A DNA stretch of 64,000 nucleotides, from contig NZ_JABMJK010000004.1 in the NCBI RefSeq assembly GCF_013376005.1, positions 124,001 through 188,000 of the forward strand. The letters run 5' to 3'. A program made the translations under genes and the position numbers. Position 1 is the stretch's first letter. Every line of letters begins with the position of its first letter. This DNA is from Duganella sp. SG902. Its GTDB lineage: Bacteria > Pseudomonadota > Gammaproteobacteria > Burkholderiales > Burkholderiaceae_D. The notes below the pieces were generated by a model. The model was not told the DNA's origin. It worked only from the letters and a program-made list of their open reading frames with translations, and did no database searches. Below are positions 1 through 7,820 of the stretch, piece by piece.

Positions 1-31
1 CCCCTTGCACGATGATTGAAAGGAGAACCCC

Positions 32-598
32 ATGAAGCCCGTCCGTGTTTGTACCGCCGCCCTCATGCTGGCCGGCGCCGCGCTGCTGTCCGGATGCTCG
101 GCGCCGGTGACGCCCGACCACTACGCCCAGCAAACGCCCAAGCTCGATATCGAGCGCTATTTCAACGGCACGCTGGACGTGCACGGCATGTACCAGGACC
201 GTGCCGGCACCGTGCAAAAACGTTTCACGGTGCTGATGCGTTGCCACTGGAATGACGGCGTCGGCACGCTGGAAGAGGATTTCAGCTACGCCGACGGCAG
301 CAAGCAGCGCCGCGTGTGGACCTTGCGCCGCACCGCGCCCGGCCGCTACACCGGCACCGCGCCGGACGTGGTGGGCGAGGCCAGCGTGGAGGTGGCGGGC
401 AACGCCATGCGCCTGCGATATGTGCTGGAGGTGCCGTCGGACGGTAAAATCTACAACGTTAACTTTGACGATTGGCTCTACCTGATCGATGACCGCGTTA
501 TGCTGAACCGCGCCACCATGAGTAAATTCGGCTTCGGCCTGGGCAGCCTGACGGTAGCCTTCAACAAGCGCGATGAGCCATCGCCGGCGCGCCCATGA
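32..598 (+). CDS. DUF3833-family lipoprotein
   Basis: The 188-residue product begins with a lipoprotein signal peptide: hydrophobic residues 8-19 and a lipobox L-S-G-C with the lipidated Cys at residue 22. The start is fixed by AAGGAG at 20-25, six bases before the ATG. The body resembles the DUF3833 family (Y-F-N-G-x-L-D-V-H-G-M-Y-Q-D-R-x-G region near residues 43-59), small envelope proteins of unknown function. From general knowledge, the family is often found beside cyclopropane-fatty-acid-synthase-like, DUF1365 and NTF2-like genes. The next gene overlaps by 4 bp (ATGA), so the two are cotranscribed; the rest of any such cluster would lie left of the window. Confidence 0.85.
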   Translation: MKPVRVCTAALMLAGAALLSGCSAPVTPDHYAQQTPKLDIERYFNGTLDVHGMYQDRAGTVQKRFTVLMRCHWNDGVGTLEEDFSYADGSKQRRVWTLRRTAPGRYTGTAPDVVGEASVEVAGNAMRLRYVLEVPSDGKIYNVNFDDWLYLIDDRVMLNRATMSKFGFGLGSLTVAFNKRDEPSPARP

Positions 599-1026
599 CC
601 ACGGCGGCGGCGCTGGCGCGCCTGATCGCCTTCTACGAAACGCTGACGCCAGCCACGCTCGGCCAGATCGCCCACATCTACGCGGCCGACGCCCGTTTCA
701 AGGATCCCTTCAATGACATCCAGGGCCACGCCGCCATCACGCGCGTGTTCGAGCACATGTATACGCAGTTGCTGGAGCCGCGTTTCGTGGTGTTCGAGCG
801 CGTGGCGCATGGCGGCCAGGCCTTCCTGACCTGGGAGATGCGGTTCCGCTTCCGGCGCTGGCCGGGCGTGCCGCAGGTGATACGCGGCGCCACCCACGTA
901 CGCTTCGACGGCGCCGGCCTGGTGGTCGAACATCGCGACTACTGGGACGCGGCCGAGGAGCTTTACGAGAAGCTGCCGCTGGTCGGCGGCGTGATGAGAT
1001 GGCTCAAACGGCGGGCCAATCGTTAA
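595..1026 (+). CDS. NTF2-like / SnoaL-like domain protein
   Basis: A 143-residue protein with the shape of a nuclear-transport-factor-2-like domain: an N-terminal helix pair, then F-K-D-P-F-N-D-I-Q-G near residues 36-45, a V-F-x-H-M turn and alternating beta strands ending in V-V-E-H-R-D-Y-W-D. These cone-shaped folds bind small hydrophobic ligands or act as small isomerases or hydrolases; nothing here fixes the substrate. The ATG overlaps the stop of the preceding DUF3833 gene (ATGA), implying translational coupling and a shared role. It is followed by a long gene-free leader. Confidence 0.8.
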   Translation: MTTAAALARLIAFYETLTPATLGQIAHIYAADARFKDPFNDIQGHAAITRVFEHMYTQLLEPRFVVFERVAHGGQAFLTWEMRFRFRRWPGVPQVIRGATHVRFDGAGLVVEHRDYWDAAEELYEKLPLVGGVMRWLKRRANR

Positions 1027-1730
1027 AAAATGAGCCGATTTCATGCACCAAACGGGTGCGTCTTAGCAAGAAAGTGCACTAATTTGTCTCCTCAATACAA
1101 CAGGTAGCAATTTCTTACAATTCGGTAACCTCATGCAACTTTGTGCCGCTTTGACAAAATTTACTACACAACTAAAGCTGTAATACTAGGAGCAAAGTTG
1201 GTTTTAGGGCTATTTGGCGGGATAAAAGCGCCGAACAAACTCCGGAGTTGTTAGCTTATTACCATTCGGTAGAGGAGGGCGCGCGGGGCGTTCAGTATAA
1301 AATAGCGTCAGAAATAGCAATGTGGCTATTTTTACTTGGTCCGACGAAGAAGTGGTACATCCACCGTGTTCGACGTGCGGAATCCCGGCTCGTTCGCTTG
1401 ATCGGCAGGAAATATTGCGATGCGGTAAAATACCGCTGCTTTCGAAAACGACAAGATGAAAACCTGTTCACTATGAATAGTTTTACACTTGTTGAAGTTT
1501 CTAAGCATCAGTATAGTGCCGCCTCCGGCGCTCCACGAGAGTGTCGCGACAACGCCGGCGTAGATTGATCGGCCGCATGACAGTGAACGCATCCCAGCTC
1601 AACCGGGGTGCACAGTGGCAGCTGGGGAGTTTGCCCTCACGCACAACAGGCTTACGCCGAGCAGCACCGAACACGCCGTATCTACTTACTGGCTTAATTT
1701 TTACAGCAACACAACTGAAGGAAACACGTA
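1027..1730. other. Long AT-richer gene-free region ahead of the porin gene
   Basis: About 700 bases without a convincing gene. The base composition is clearly more AT-rich than the flanking genes. The longest open frame (106 codons, 1248-1568) has no ribosome-binding site and a composition unlike a protein of this genome. I read the stretch as promoter and 5' leader of the downstream porin. A possible sigma70-type promoter is TTGTTG at 1489-1494, 17 bases, TATAGT at 1512-1517, which would leave a leader of about 200 nt. A small stem (GGCG...CGCC) lies near 1217-1233. Confidence 0.5.
1489..1517 (+). promoter_or_regulatory. Candidate promoter of the porin gene
   Basis: TTGTTG (1489-1494) and TATAGT (1512-1517) are separated by 17 bases, an acceptable sigma70-like pair. 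Initiation near 1524 would give a leader of roughly 205 nt, long enough for post-transcriptional control as is common for porin mRNAs. No competing pair of the same quality was seen closer to the start codon. Confidence 0.35.
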
Positions 1731-2804
1731 ATGAAAAAATCCCTTATCGCTATCGCCGTACTGGCAGCTACCAGCTCCGCAGCATTCGCTCAATCGAACG
1801 TCACCATCTACGGTATCGTGGATGCAGGCATCACCGCTGAACGCGGTGGCGCGGCTGGCAGCGTCAGCAAAGTCACCAGCGGCGCCGCTTCGGCCTCGCG
1901 TATCGGCTTCAAAGGCACCGAAGATCTGGGTGGCGGTCTGAGCGCGATCTTCAAACTGGAAACCGGCGTGCGCGTTGACGACGGCACCCTGGACAACACC
2001 ACCAGCACCCTGTTCAACCGTGAAGCCTACGTTGGCCTGTCGTCGAAAACCGCCGGCACCCTGACCCTGGGCCGTCAGTACACCCCGTACTACGAAACCC
2101 TGCGTGACGTTGGCGATCCATTCGCCATGGGCTACGCTGGTACCGCGAAAAACCTGTTCCCAGTTGCCAGCTTCATGACCCGCAACTCGAACGCCGTTGT
2201 GTACAAAACCCCGAACCTGGAAGGCTTCACCGGTTCCGTGTCGTACAGCCTGGGCGAAGTTGCCGGCGACGCATCGGCCACCCGTCAAGTTGGCGGCTCG
2301 CTGGGCTACGCCAACGGTCCTCTGAACGTTGCCGTTGCTTACAACAGCAAAAACAACGACACCGCGACCGTGAAAACCGCCGGCGTGGGCCACAACGCCC
2401 TGATCGCTGCCAACTACAACTTCCAAGTTGTGAAAGTGTTCGCCGCCTACTCGAAAGACAAGGGCCTGAACAGCGCTCCTCTGAACGGTTCGGCTACCGC
2501 CTACGGCTACACCTTCGGCGCGTCGCAAGACAGCACCGACGCTCTGATCGGTCTGACCGCGCCAGTGTCGGAATCGGGCACCGTGATGGCTTCGTTCATC
2601 CGCAAGAACGACAAAGAAGTTGCTAACCGCGACGCTGACCAGTGGGCAATCGGCTACAACTACGCTCTGTCGAAGCGCACCAGCACCTACGTTGCTTACG
2701 CTAAGATCAAGAACAAAAACGGCGCAGGCTACACCGTTGGTAACAACACCGAAGCCGGTTCGGGCGACAAAGCCTTCAACCTGGGTCTGAAACACTCGTT
2801 CTAA
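1731..2804 (+). CDS. General outer-membrane porin (Omp, beta-proteobacterial trimeric type)
   Basis: A 357-residue outer-membrane porin forming a passive diffusion channel. It has a Sec signal peptide (M-K-K-S-L-I-A-I-A-V..., cleavage after A-F-A at residue 20), a mature start Q-S-N-V-T-I-Y-G-I-V-D-A-G typical of Bordetella/Burkholderia porins, R-I-G-F-K-G-T-E-D-L-G-G-G-L in strand 2-3, and a C-terminal Phe (K-H-S-F) for BAM recognition. AAGGA sits just upstream of the ATG. Codon choice is strongly biased to CGT, GTT, GCT, AAC and AAA, unlike neighbouring genes, which suggests very high expression. It is monocistronic, with its own terminator. Confidence 0.93.
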   Translation: MKKSLIAIAVLAATSSAAFAQSNVTIYGIVDAGITAERGGAAGSVSKVTSGAASASRIGFKGTEDLGGGLSAIFKLETGVRVDDGTLDNTTSTLFNREAYVGLSSKTAGTLTLGRQYTPYYETLRDVGDPFAMGYAGTAKNLFPVASFMTRNSNAVVYKTPNLEGFTGSVSYSLGEVAGDASATRQVGGSLGYANGPLNVAVAYNSKNNDTATVKTAGVGHNALIAANYNFQVVKVFAAYSKDKGLNSAPLNGSATAYGYTFGASQDSTDALIGLTAPVSESGTVMASFIRKNDKEVANRDADQWAIGYNYALSKRTSTYVAYAKIKNKNGAGYTVGNNTEAGSGDKAFNLGLKHSF

Positions 2805-2828
2805 TCTGATTTAATCAGGTTTAGAATC

Positions 2829-2864
2829 AACAACGGCTGCCTTGTGCAGCCGTTGTTCTTTTCT
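2829..2864 (+). terminator. Rho-independent terminator of the porin gene
   Basis: A perfect 12-bp stem, AACAACGGCTGC (2829-2840) and its complement (2846-2857), closes a 5-nt loop and runs into CTTTTCT. It lies 24 bases after the porin stop codon. Confidence 0.9.
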
Positions 2865-2874
2865 GAAAGCGATC

Positions 2875-3408
2875 ATGTCCCGACGTGTCCTTGTTGCCGG
2901 CGCCATCCTGCTGGCCTCCTGCGCGGTGCTGGCCGCGCCCAAGAAGCCGGTCAAACCGGGCGTGCTGCCGCGCTACGGCATGCTGGTGTTTTCGGATTTG
3001 TGCATCCATCCCGACAGCGGCGAGTTCGGCGGCCAGCGCATCACCCTGCAGCGCTTTGCCGAAGTCGATACGGTGCTGTACGAATATACCGCCGGCGGCC
3101 TGAGCTGGCCGGTGGTGGCCAGCGACGTGACCATCGATCCGCGCGGCCAGCAGTTTTACTTCACAGTGCAGCCGCCCGACGAGGACGAGCGCACCATCAG
3201 CGGCAAACTGGCCGACAACGGCAAGACGCTGGTGCTGGAGGGCGGGTATTGCGACGACCAGTCGGTGCCGATGCGGCTGCCGCTGGTGACCGATTTCAGC
3301 CGCAAGGCCGGCACCTGCCGCGCCTGCCCCGCGCCGAAAATGAAGAAAGAGCGGGAAGAAGAAAAGCCGGTGATCGACACCGGCTCCACCACCACGGCCG
3401 CGCTGTAA
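2875..3408 (+). CDS. Small secreted protein of unknown function
   Basis: A 177-residue protein with a clear Sec signal (M-S-R-R-V-L-V-A-G-A-I-L-L-A-S-C-A-V-L-A, cleavage before A-P-K-K). The mature part is rich in charged residues and ends in a lysine/glutamate stretch. Four cysteines (C-I-H-P, Y-C-D-D and C-R-A-C) could form disulfides or bind metal. The ATG at 2875 is chosen over an in-frame TTG at 2842, because that codon lies inside the porin terminator. I do not recognise a family. It converges on the ThDP-enzyme gene with no gap between the stop codons. Confidence 0.75.
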   Translation: MSRRVLVAGAILLASCAVLAAPKKPVKPGVLPRYGMLVFSDLCIHPDSGEFGGQRITLQRFAEVDTVLYEYTAGGLSWPVVASDVTIDPRGQQFYFTVQPPDEDERTISGKLADNGKTLVLEGGYCDDQSVPMRLPLVTDFSRKAGTCRACPAPKMKKEREEEKPVIDTGSTTTAAL

Positions 3409-5112
3409 TTACCTGGCGGCCTTCGCGGCCTCGGCGGTCTTGCGGATGGTTTCCAGCGTCGCGCCCGGGGTGATCAGGTTGCCGTCGTAGCGCAGCTCGA
3501 TCACGGCCGGCAGCTGCCTGTCGCGCGTGAAGGCCAGCGCGCGCTCCAGCGCCGGCGCGAACTCTTCGGTTTTATCCACCACCTCGCCGGCGCCGCCGTA
3601 GGCCACGGCCAGCGCGGCAAAGTCCGGGTTGTGCAGCGTGGTGCCGGACACGCGGCCCGGATACTCGCGCTCCTGGTGCATGCGGATGGTGCCGAACATG
3701 GCGTTGTTGAACACGATGATGATCACACCGGCCCGGTACTGCACGGCGGTCGCCAGCTCCTGTCCGTTCATCATATATTCGCCGTCGCCGGCGAAGGTGA
3801 TCACGGTGCGGGCCGGATCGATGATCTTGGCGGCCACGCCGGCCGGCACGCTGTAGCCCATGGCGCCGCTGGTTGGCGCCAGCTGGGTGCGCATGCCGCC
3901 GTAGCTGTGGAAGCGGTGCGCCCAGGTGGCGTAATTGCCGGCGCCGTTGGTGATGATGACGTCGTGCGGCGCCAGCTTGTCGATCTGTTGAACCACCTGC
4001 CACAGGTCGAGCGGCGCTTTGCCGTCCTTGAAGATGGCCGGCTGCTGTTGCCAGGCCGCGTAATCGGCGCGCGCCTCGGCCACGCTGCCTTGCCACGCCG
4101 ACGCGTCGACCGGCGCCATGGCGGCCAGCATGGCGGCCACTTGCGGCATGCCGCTGTTGATCATCAATTCCGCCTGATAGACGCTGCCCAGCTCCTCGGC
4201 GTCGGCGTGCACATGGATCAGGCGCTGCGCCGGCACCGGCGCCTGCAGCAGGGCGTAGCCGCTGGTGGTCATCTCGCCCAGGCGCGGGCCGATGGCCAGG
4301 ATGACGTCGGCCTCGCGCACGCGCGCCGCCAGTTTCGGGTTGATGCCGATGCCGACGTCGCCCACGTAATTGGGGTGGGCGTTGTCCAGCAGATCCTGGA
4401 AGCGGAAGGCGCACGAGACCGGCAGATGGTTGGCCTCGGCAAAGCGCTGGATATCGGCGCAGGCTTGCGTGTTCCAGCCGCCGCCGCCTAGCAGCACCAG
4501 CGGTTTTTTGGCGGCGGCCAGCATCGCGCGCACGGTGTCGATCTGGGCCGCCGACGGCGACGCCTGCACCGGTTGATAGCCGCGCGTGTCGGCCACGCTG
4601 GCCTTGGTGATCAGCATATCCTCCGGCAGCGCCAGCACCACCGGGCCCGGGCGGCCGCTGGTAGCGATCTGGAAGGCGCGCGCGATGTATTCGGGAATGC
4701 GGTCGGCGCGGTCGATCTGCGTCACCCACTTGGCCATCTGGCCGTACATGCGGCGGTAGTCGATTTCCTGGAAGGCCTCGCGGTCGATAAAGTCGCCGCC
4801 GACCTGGCCGATGAACAGGATCATCGGGGTGGAATCCTGGAACGCGGTGTGCACGCCGATCGAGGCATTGGTGGCGCCCGGGCCGCGGGTGACGAAGCAG
4901 ATGCCCGGCTTGCCGGTCATTTTGCCGTAGGCGTCGGCCATGAACGCGGCGCCGCCCTCCTGGCGGTTGATGATGAAGCGGATATCGGAATCGTGCAGCG
5001 CGTCGAGCACGTCCAGATAGCTTTCGCCGGGTACGCCGAAAGCGGTCTCCACGCCATGGATCTTCAGGGCGTCGACCAGGATCTGGCCGCCGGTGCGGGA
5101 TGGTTGCGTCAT
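3409..5112 (-). CDS. Thiamine-diphosphate enzyme, acetolactate synthase large-subunit-like
   Basis: A 567-residue ThDP-dependent enzyme with the three-domain layout of the acetohydroxyacid synthase/benzoylformate decarboxylase superfamily. The pyrimidine-binding domain has N-R-Q-E-G-G-A-A with catalytic Glu52 and G-P-G-A-T-N. The central domain is dinucleotide-like. The C-terminal PP domain has the G-D-G...N-N metal/diphosphate motif (F-A-G-D-G-E-Y-M-M-N-G-Q-E). No regulatory small subunit (ilvH) is adjacent, so this is probably a catabolic or paralogous ThDP lyase/carboligase rather than the biosynthetic ilvI. ATG at 5112 is preferred over an upstream TTG (5142). Confidence 0.8.
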   Translation of the reverse strand: MTQPSRTGGQILVDALKIHGVETAFGVPGESYLDVLDALHDSDIRFIINRQEGGAAFMADAYGKMTGKPGICFVTRGPGATNASIGVHTAFQDSTPMILFIGQVGGDFIDREAFQEIDYRRMYGQMAKWVTQIDRADRIPEYIARAFQIATSGRPGPVVLALPEDMLITKASVADTRGYQPVQASPSAAQIDTVRAMLAAAKKPLVLLGGGGWNTQACADIQRFAEANHLPVSCAFRFQDLLDNAHPNYVGDVGIGINPKLAARVREADVILAIGPRLGEMTTSGYALLQAPVPAQRLIHVHADAEELGSVYQAELMINSGMPQVAAMLAAMAPVDASAWQGSVAEARADYAAWQQQPAIFKDGKAPLDLWQVVQQIDKLAPHDVIITNGAGNYATWAHRFHSYGGMRTQLAPTSGAMGYSVPAGVAAKIIDPARTVITFAGDGEYMMNGQELATAVQYRAGVIIIVFNNAMFGTIRMHQEREYPGRVSGTTLHNPDFAALAVAYGGAGEVVDKTEEFAPALERALAFTRDRQLPAVIELRYDGNLITPGATLETIRKTAEAAKAAR

Positions 5113-5214
5113 TATTGTGGGCCTCGTGGGTGAATTATCCAAGCATTCTACGGCGGCGCGGGGAGGGCGGCTTTTGGAATGGCGACACCAAATTTCAGAT
5201 TTGGAGGCGCGGGC

Positions 5215-5223
5215 TGGTACAAT
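5215..5223 (+). promoter_or_regulatory. Extended -10 element of rnpB
   Basis: TGGTACAAT is a TGn-extended -10 hexamer (TACAAT at 5218-5223) about seven bases before the mature 5' end of the RNase P RNA. The -35 region is weak (TTCAGA near 5194), as expected for an extended -10 promoter. Confidence 0.6.
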
Positions 5224-5231
5224 AGCGCCCG

Positions 5232-5560
5232 ATGCAAGCCAGACAGCCGCTGGTCAGCGCGTAATGCCTGACGGGAGGAAGGTCCGGACTCCATAGAGCG
5301 GGGTGACGGTTAACGGCCGTCCGCCGAAAGCCCCCCGGGGTATAAGGCGAGGAATAGGGCCACAGAGACGAGCGTATTAAGTTACGGTGAAACGCGGTAA
5401 CCTCCACCTGGTGCAATTCCAAATAGGCACGCGATGATGTTGCTCGCGGAGCGTGCGGGTAGGAAGCTTGAGCGCTGGAGCAATCCAGCGCCTAGAGGAA
5501 TGGCTGTCATAGCGCGGGTTCGCCTGTGCCGTAACAAAATCCGGCCTATCGGCTTGCTTC
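5232..5560 (+). ncRNA. rnpB: RNase P RNA (class A)
   Basis: The catalytic RNA of RNase P, which trims tRNA 5' leaders. Class A landmarks in order: P1 5' strand GCAAGCC (5234-5240) pairing perfectly with GGCTTGC (5551-5557); GGGAGGAAGGTCCGGACTCC; CAGAGACGAG and the GGTGAAACGCGGTAACC region; CTCCACCTGGTGCAATTCC; AAATAGGCACGCGATG; GCGGGTAGGAAGCTTGAGC; CCTAGAGGAATGGCTGTC; and the 3' GGCCTATCGGCTTGCTT. Length is about 329 nt, slightly shorter than E. coli (377). The extended -10 lies just upstream. No terminator is visible before glpK, whose start codon comes 15 nt after the end. Confidence 0.97.
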
Positions 5561-5575
5561 AACTAATTACACGAG

Positions 5576-7069
5576 ATGAAAACATTCATTCTCGCCCTGG
5601 ACCAGGGCACGACCAGTTCGCGCGCCATCCTGTTTGACCATCAAGGCCAGATCTGTGGCTGCGCGGCGCAGGAGTTTCCCCAGCATTTTCCCCATCCCGG
5701 CTGGGTCGAGCACGACCCGATGGATATCTGGCACAGCCAGCTCAACGTCGCGCGCAAGGTTTTACACGACAACCACATCGATCCGCGTCAGGTGCTGGCC
5801 ATCGGCGTCACCAACCAGCGCGAGACCACCGTGGTGTGGGACCGCAAGACCGGCGAGCCGGTCGCCCCGGCCATCGTCTGGCAGGACCGCCGCACCGCCG
5901 ACCTGTGCGACGCCCTGCGCGCCGACGGCAAGGCCAAAAAGATCACCGACATCTCCGGGCTGGAGCTGGACGCCTATTTCTCCGCCACCAAGCTGAAATG
6001 GCTGCTCGACAACGTGCCGGGCGCGCGCGAAAAGGCGGAGCGGGGCGGGCTGGCGTTCGGCACGGTAGACAGCTGGCTGGTGTACAAGCTGACCGGCCAG
6101 CACGTGACCGACGTCAGCAACGCCGCCCGCACCATGCTGTTCAATATCCACCTGATGCGCTGGGATTCCGACCTGCTGCACCTGTTCGGCATTCCGGAAG
6201 CGATGCTGCCGCAGATCGTGTCGTCGAGCGAGGAGGTGGGCACCACCCACCACAGCCTGTTCGGCGCGGCGATCCCGTTGGCCGGCATCGCCGGCGACCA
6301 GCAGGCGGCCACGTTTGGCCAGGCCTGCCACCAGCCGGGCATGGTCAAGAACACCTACGGTACCGGCTGCTTCATGCTGATGCACCTGGGCCGCCATCCG
6401 GTGGCCTCGCACAACCGGCTGCTGACCACGGTCGGCTGGCGCGTCGACGGCGAGACCGACTACCTGCTGGAGGGCAGCGTCTTCATGGGCGGCGCCACGG
6501 TGCAATGGCTGCGTGACGGCCTGGGCATCATCCAATCCTCGTCCGAAGTGGAGGCCTTGGCGGCCAGCGTGCCGGACAGCGACGGCGTATTCATGGTGCC
6601 GGCCTTCGTCGGCCTGGGGGCGCCGCACTGGGACGCCTACGCGCGCGGCGCGCTGTTCGGGCTGAGCCGGGGCAGCACGCGCGCCCACATCGCCCGCGCC
6701 GCGCTGGAAGCCATCGCCTACCAAAGCGCCGAACTGATGACGGCGATGCAAAAAGACGCGTCCACGCCGCTGGTCGAAGTCCGTGCCGACGGCGGCGCCG
6801 CCCGCAACGACCTGCTGATGCAATTCCAGGCCGACCTGCTGGGCGTGCCTGTCGTGCGGCCTAAGGTGACCGAAACCACGGCCTTGGGCGCCGCCTACCT
6901 GGCCGGCCTGGCCGTGGGCTTCTGGGACAGCCAGGAAGAAATTGCCGCCCAATGGACGTGCGAGCGCCGTTTCGACCCTGTCATGTCGGCCGACCGCCGC
7001 TGCGCACTGCTTGCCCAATGGTCACGCGCCATCGCGCGCGCCAAGGCCTGGGCGGCCTCAGCCGAATAA
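5576..7069 (+). CDS. glpK: Glycerol kinase
   Basis: A 497-residue FGGY-family kinase converting glycerol and ATP to sn-glycerol-3-phosphate in the cytosol. Seen: the N-terminal phosphate-binding loop D-Q-G-T-T-S-S-R (residues 9-16), W-V-E-H-D-P, the glycerol-contact N-Q-R-E-T region, W-Q-D-R-R, the FGGY signature region G-T-V-D-S-W-L, Y-G-T-G-C-F, and the C-terminal ATPase motif [10 protein letters not shown]. Full length for the family. No glpF, glpD or glpR is adjacent. It follows rnpB by 15 bases and may be transcribed by read-through from the rnpB promoter, since no separate promoter is visible. Confidence 0.96.
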   Translation: MKTFILALDQGTTSSRAILFDHQGQICGCAAQEFPQHFPHPGWVEHDPMDIWHSQLNVARKVLHDNHIDPRQVLAIGVTNQRETTVVWDRKTGEPVAPAIVWQDRRTADLCDALRADGKAKKITDISGLELDAYFSATKLKWLLDNVPGAREKAERGGLAFGTVDSWLVYKLTGQHVTDVSNAARTMLFNIHLMRWDSDLLHLFGIPEAMLPQIVSSSEEVGTTHHSLFGAAIPLAGIAGDQQAATFGQACHQPGMVKNTYGTGCFMLMHLGRHPVASHNRLLTTVGWRVDGETDYLLEGSVFMGGATVQWLRDGLGIIQSSSEVEALAASVPDSDGVFMVPAFVGLGAPHWDAYARGALFGLSRGSTRAHIARAALEAIAYQSAELMTAMQKDASTPLVEVRADGGAARNDLLMQFQADLLGVPVVRPKVTETTALGAAYLAGLAVGFWDSQEEIAAQWTCERRFDPVMSADRRCALLAQWSRAIARAKAWAASAE

Positions 7070-7086
7070 AACCGCAACTTCGCCCC

Positions 7087-7226
7087 AATTCGGGGTCAGC
7101 TCTGGCATTCGGACACGGAGTGCGGTTATTTGATCTGCCTCAAGACGCGATTTCGGGGGATTTTGCGTATTGAGCTGCATCAAAAAGTAGGTTCACGTGT
7201 CCATTTGCCAGAGCTGACCCCGAACT
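7087..7226. repeat. 140-bp palindromic dispersed element, copy A
   Basis: A large imperfect inverted repeat. The left arm (7087-7116, core TTCGGGGTCAGCTCTGGCAT) is matched by a right arm (7197-7226) reading GAGCTGACCCCGAA on the plus strand. A second inner inverted repeat, TGATCTGCCTCAAGACGC against GCGTATTGAGCTGCATCA, makes the whole unit one long hairpin. Copy B at 59050-59189 has the same length and organisation. The GGGGTCAG/CTGACCCC arms resemble REP-type repeats mobilised by RAYT (TnpA_REP) transposases; no such gene is in this window. It lies 17 bases after glpK and could also act as its 3' end structure. Confidence 0.85.
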
Positions 7227-7667
7227 TGGGGGGGGCGTATAATGGCGGCGAAAGCTCGGCGCGGGGTGATGCAGATTGTATAGACAAGTTGCGCGGCGGG
7301 CCTGGTGTTGAAGTAAACGTTGAAGTTCGTTGTGGCTGTTTTGTGAAGGTTCCGCATTCCTCTTGAGCGCGCTGCTGGTGCGCCATCTGGCATTTTCTCC
7401 TCTCGATTACCCGCGTTTTCCACCCATTTTCCGCTGTTGTCTATTTGATACTGCAATGTTGGTCATTTGCAACTTTATGCTTTTCATTCAATTTTTTTAT
7501 CTGGGTATTCACGCGGCCAAACACATGGGTACAACTGAGGTTACACCTTCACAACCTTTCATAAGTACTTAATTTATTGGGCTATTTTGTTTCTAGCTGG
7601 CTTCAAGGAATCGCGCTAAGTCCTTAATTTCATTACTAAAATCCGCGTTTCGATTGGCTGAAACCGC

Positions 7668-7696
7668 TTGACCACTATTCTTGCTTCCTCTAAAGT
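7668..7696 (+). promoter_or_regulatory. Predicted mraZ/dcw promoter
   Basis: TTGACC (7668-7673), a 17-base spacer and TAAAGT (7691-7696) form a sigma70-like promoter. Initiation near 7702 would leave a leader of about 120 nt before the GTG start of mraZ. The -10 directly abuts the MraZ-type boxes, which fits autorepression. No other promoter of this quality was seen inside the tightly overlapping genes that follow. Confidence 0.6.
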
Positions 7697-7730
7697 GGGC
7701 ATCTGTGTGAAAAAGTGTCTTTTTGTGGGA
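7695..7730 (+). promoter_or_regulatory. Array of four 10-bp-phased MraZ-type boxes
   Basis: GTGGGC (7695), GTGTGA (7705), GTGTCT (7715) and GTGGGA (7725) begin exactly 10 bases apart. The outer two are canonical TGGG boxes and the inner two are degenerate. MraZ from E. coli and Mycoplasma is known to bind TGGGA-type direct repeats spaced one helical turn apart, upstream of its own gene. The array overlaps the predicted -10 and start point, a repressor position. Confidence 0.7.
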
Positions 7731-7820
7731 AATTTTGCCTGACTTAGCGGACAGGGAAGATGAATACAACTAGCCAGTTTTTTATGCTCCGCTAACCATA
7801 CAGAGGTAAAAGGTAACCAC

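Larger units (their letters stand above)
7070..7820. other. Gene-free region between glpK and mraZ
   Basis: About 750 bases with no convincing gene. It contains the first 140-bp palindromic element (7087-7226), a perfect TATAAT at 7238-7243 with CTGACC 18 bases upstream, an AT-rich stretch around 7440-7690, and the mraZ promoter/operator (7668-7730). Short open frames on both strands (7193-7456 minus, 7330-7572 plus) lack family resemblance. The minus one runs into the palindromic element and I do not call either. The TATAAT could drive a small RNA or a long dcw leader, but that is unproven. Confidence 0.6.

Noticed and set aside
1151..1186. TTGACA (1151) with TAATAC (1181) as a porin promoter
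   Set aside because: The spacer is 24 bases, too long for sigma70; a better-spaced pair exists at 1489-1517.
1248..1568. 106-codon open frame in the porin leader region
   Set aside because: No Shine-Dalgarno, atypical composition and overlapping the best porin promoter; more likely non-coding.
7193..7456. Minus-strand open frame ending in palindromic element A
   Set aside because: Its C-terminal part is translation of the element arm and the rest resembles no family. A GAGGAG lies near an internal ATG, but too little else supports a gene.
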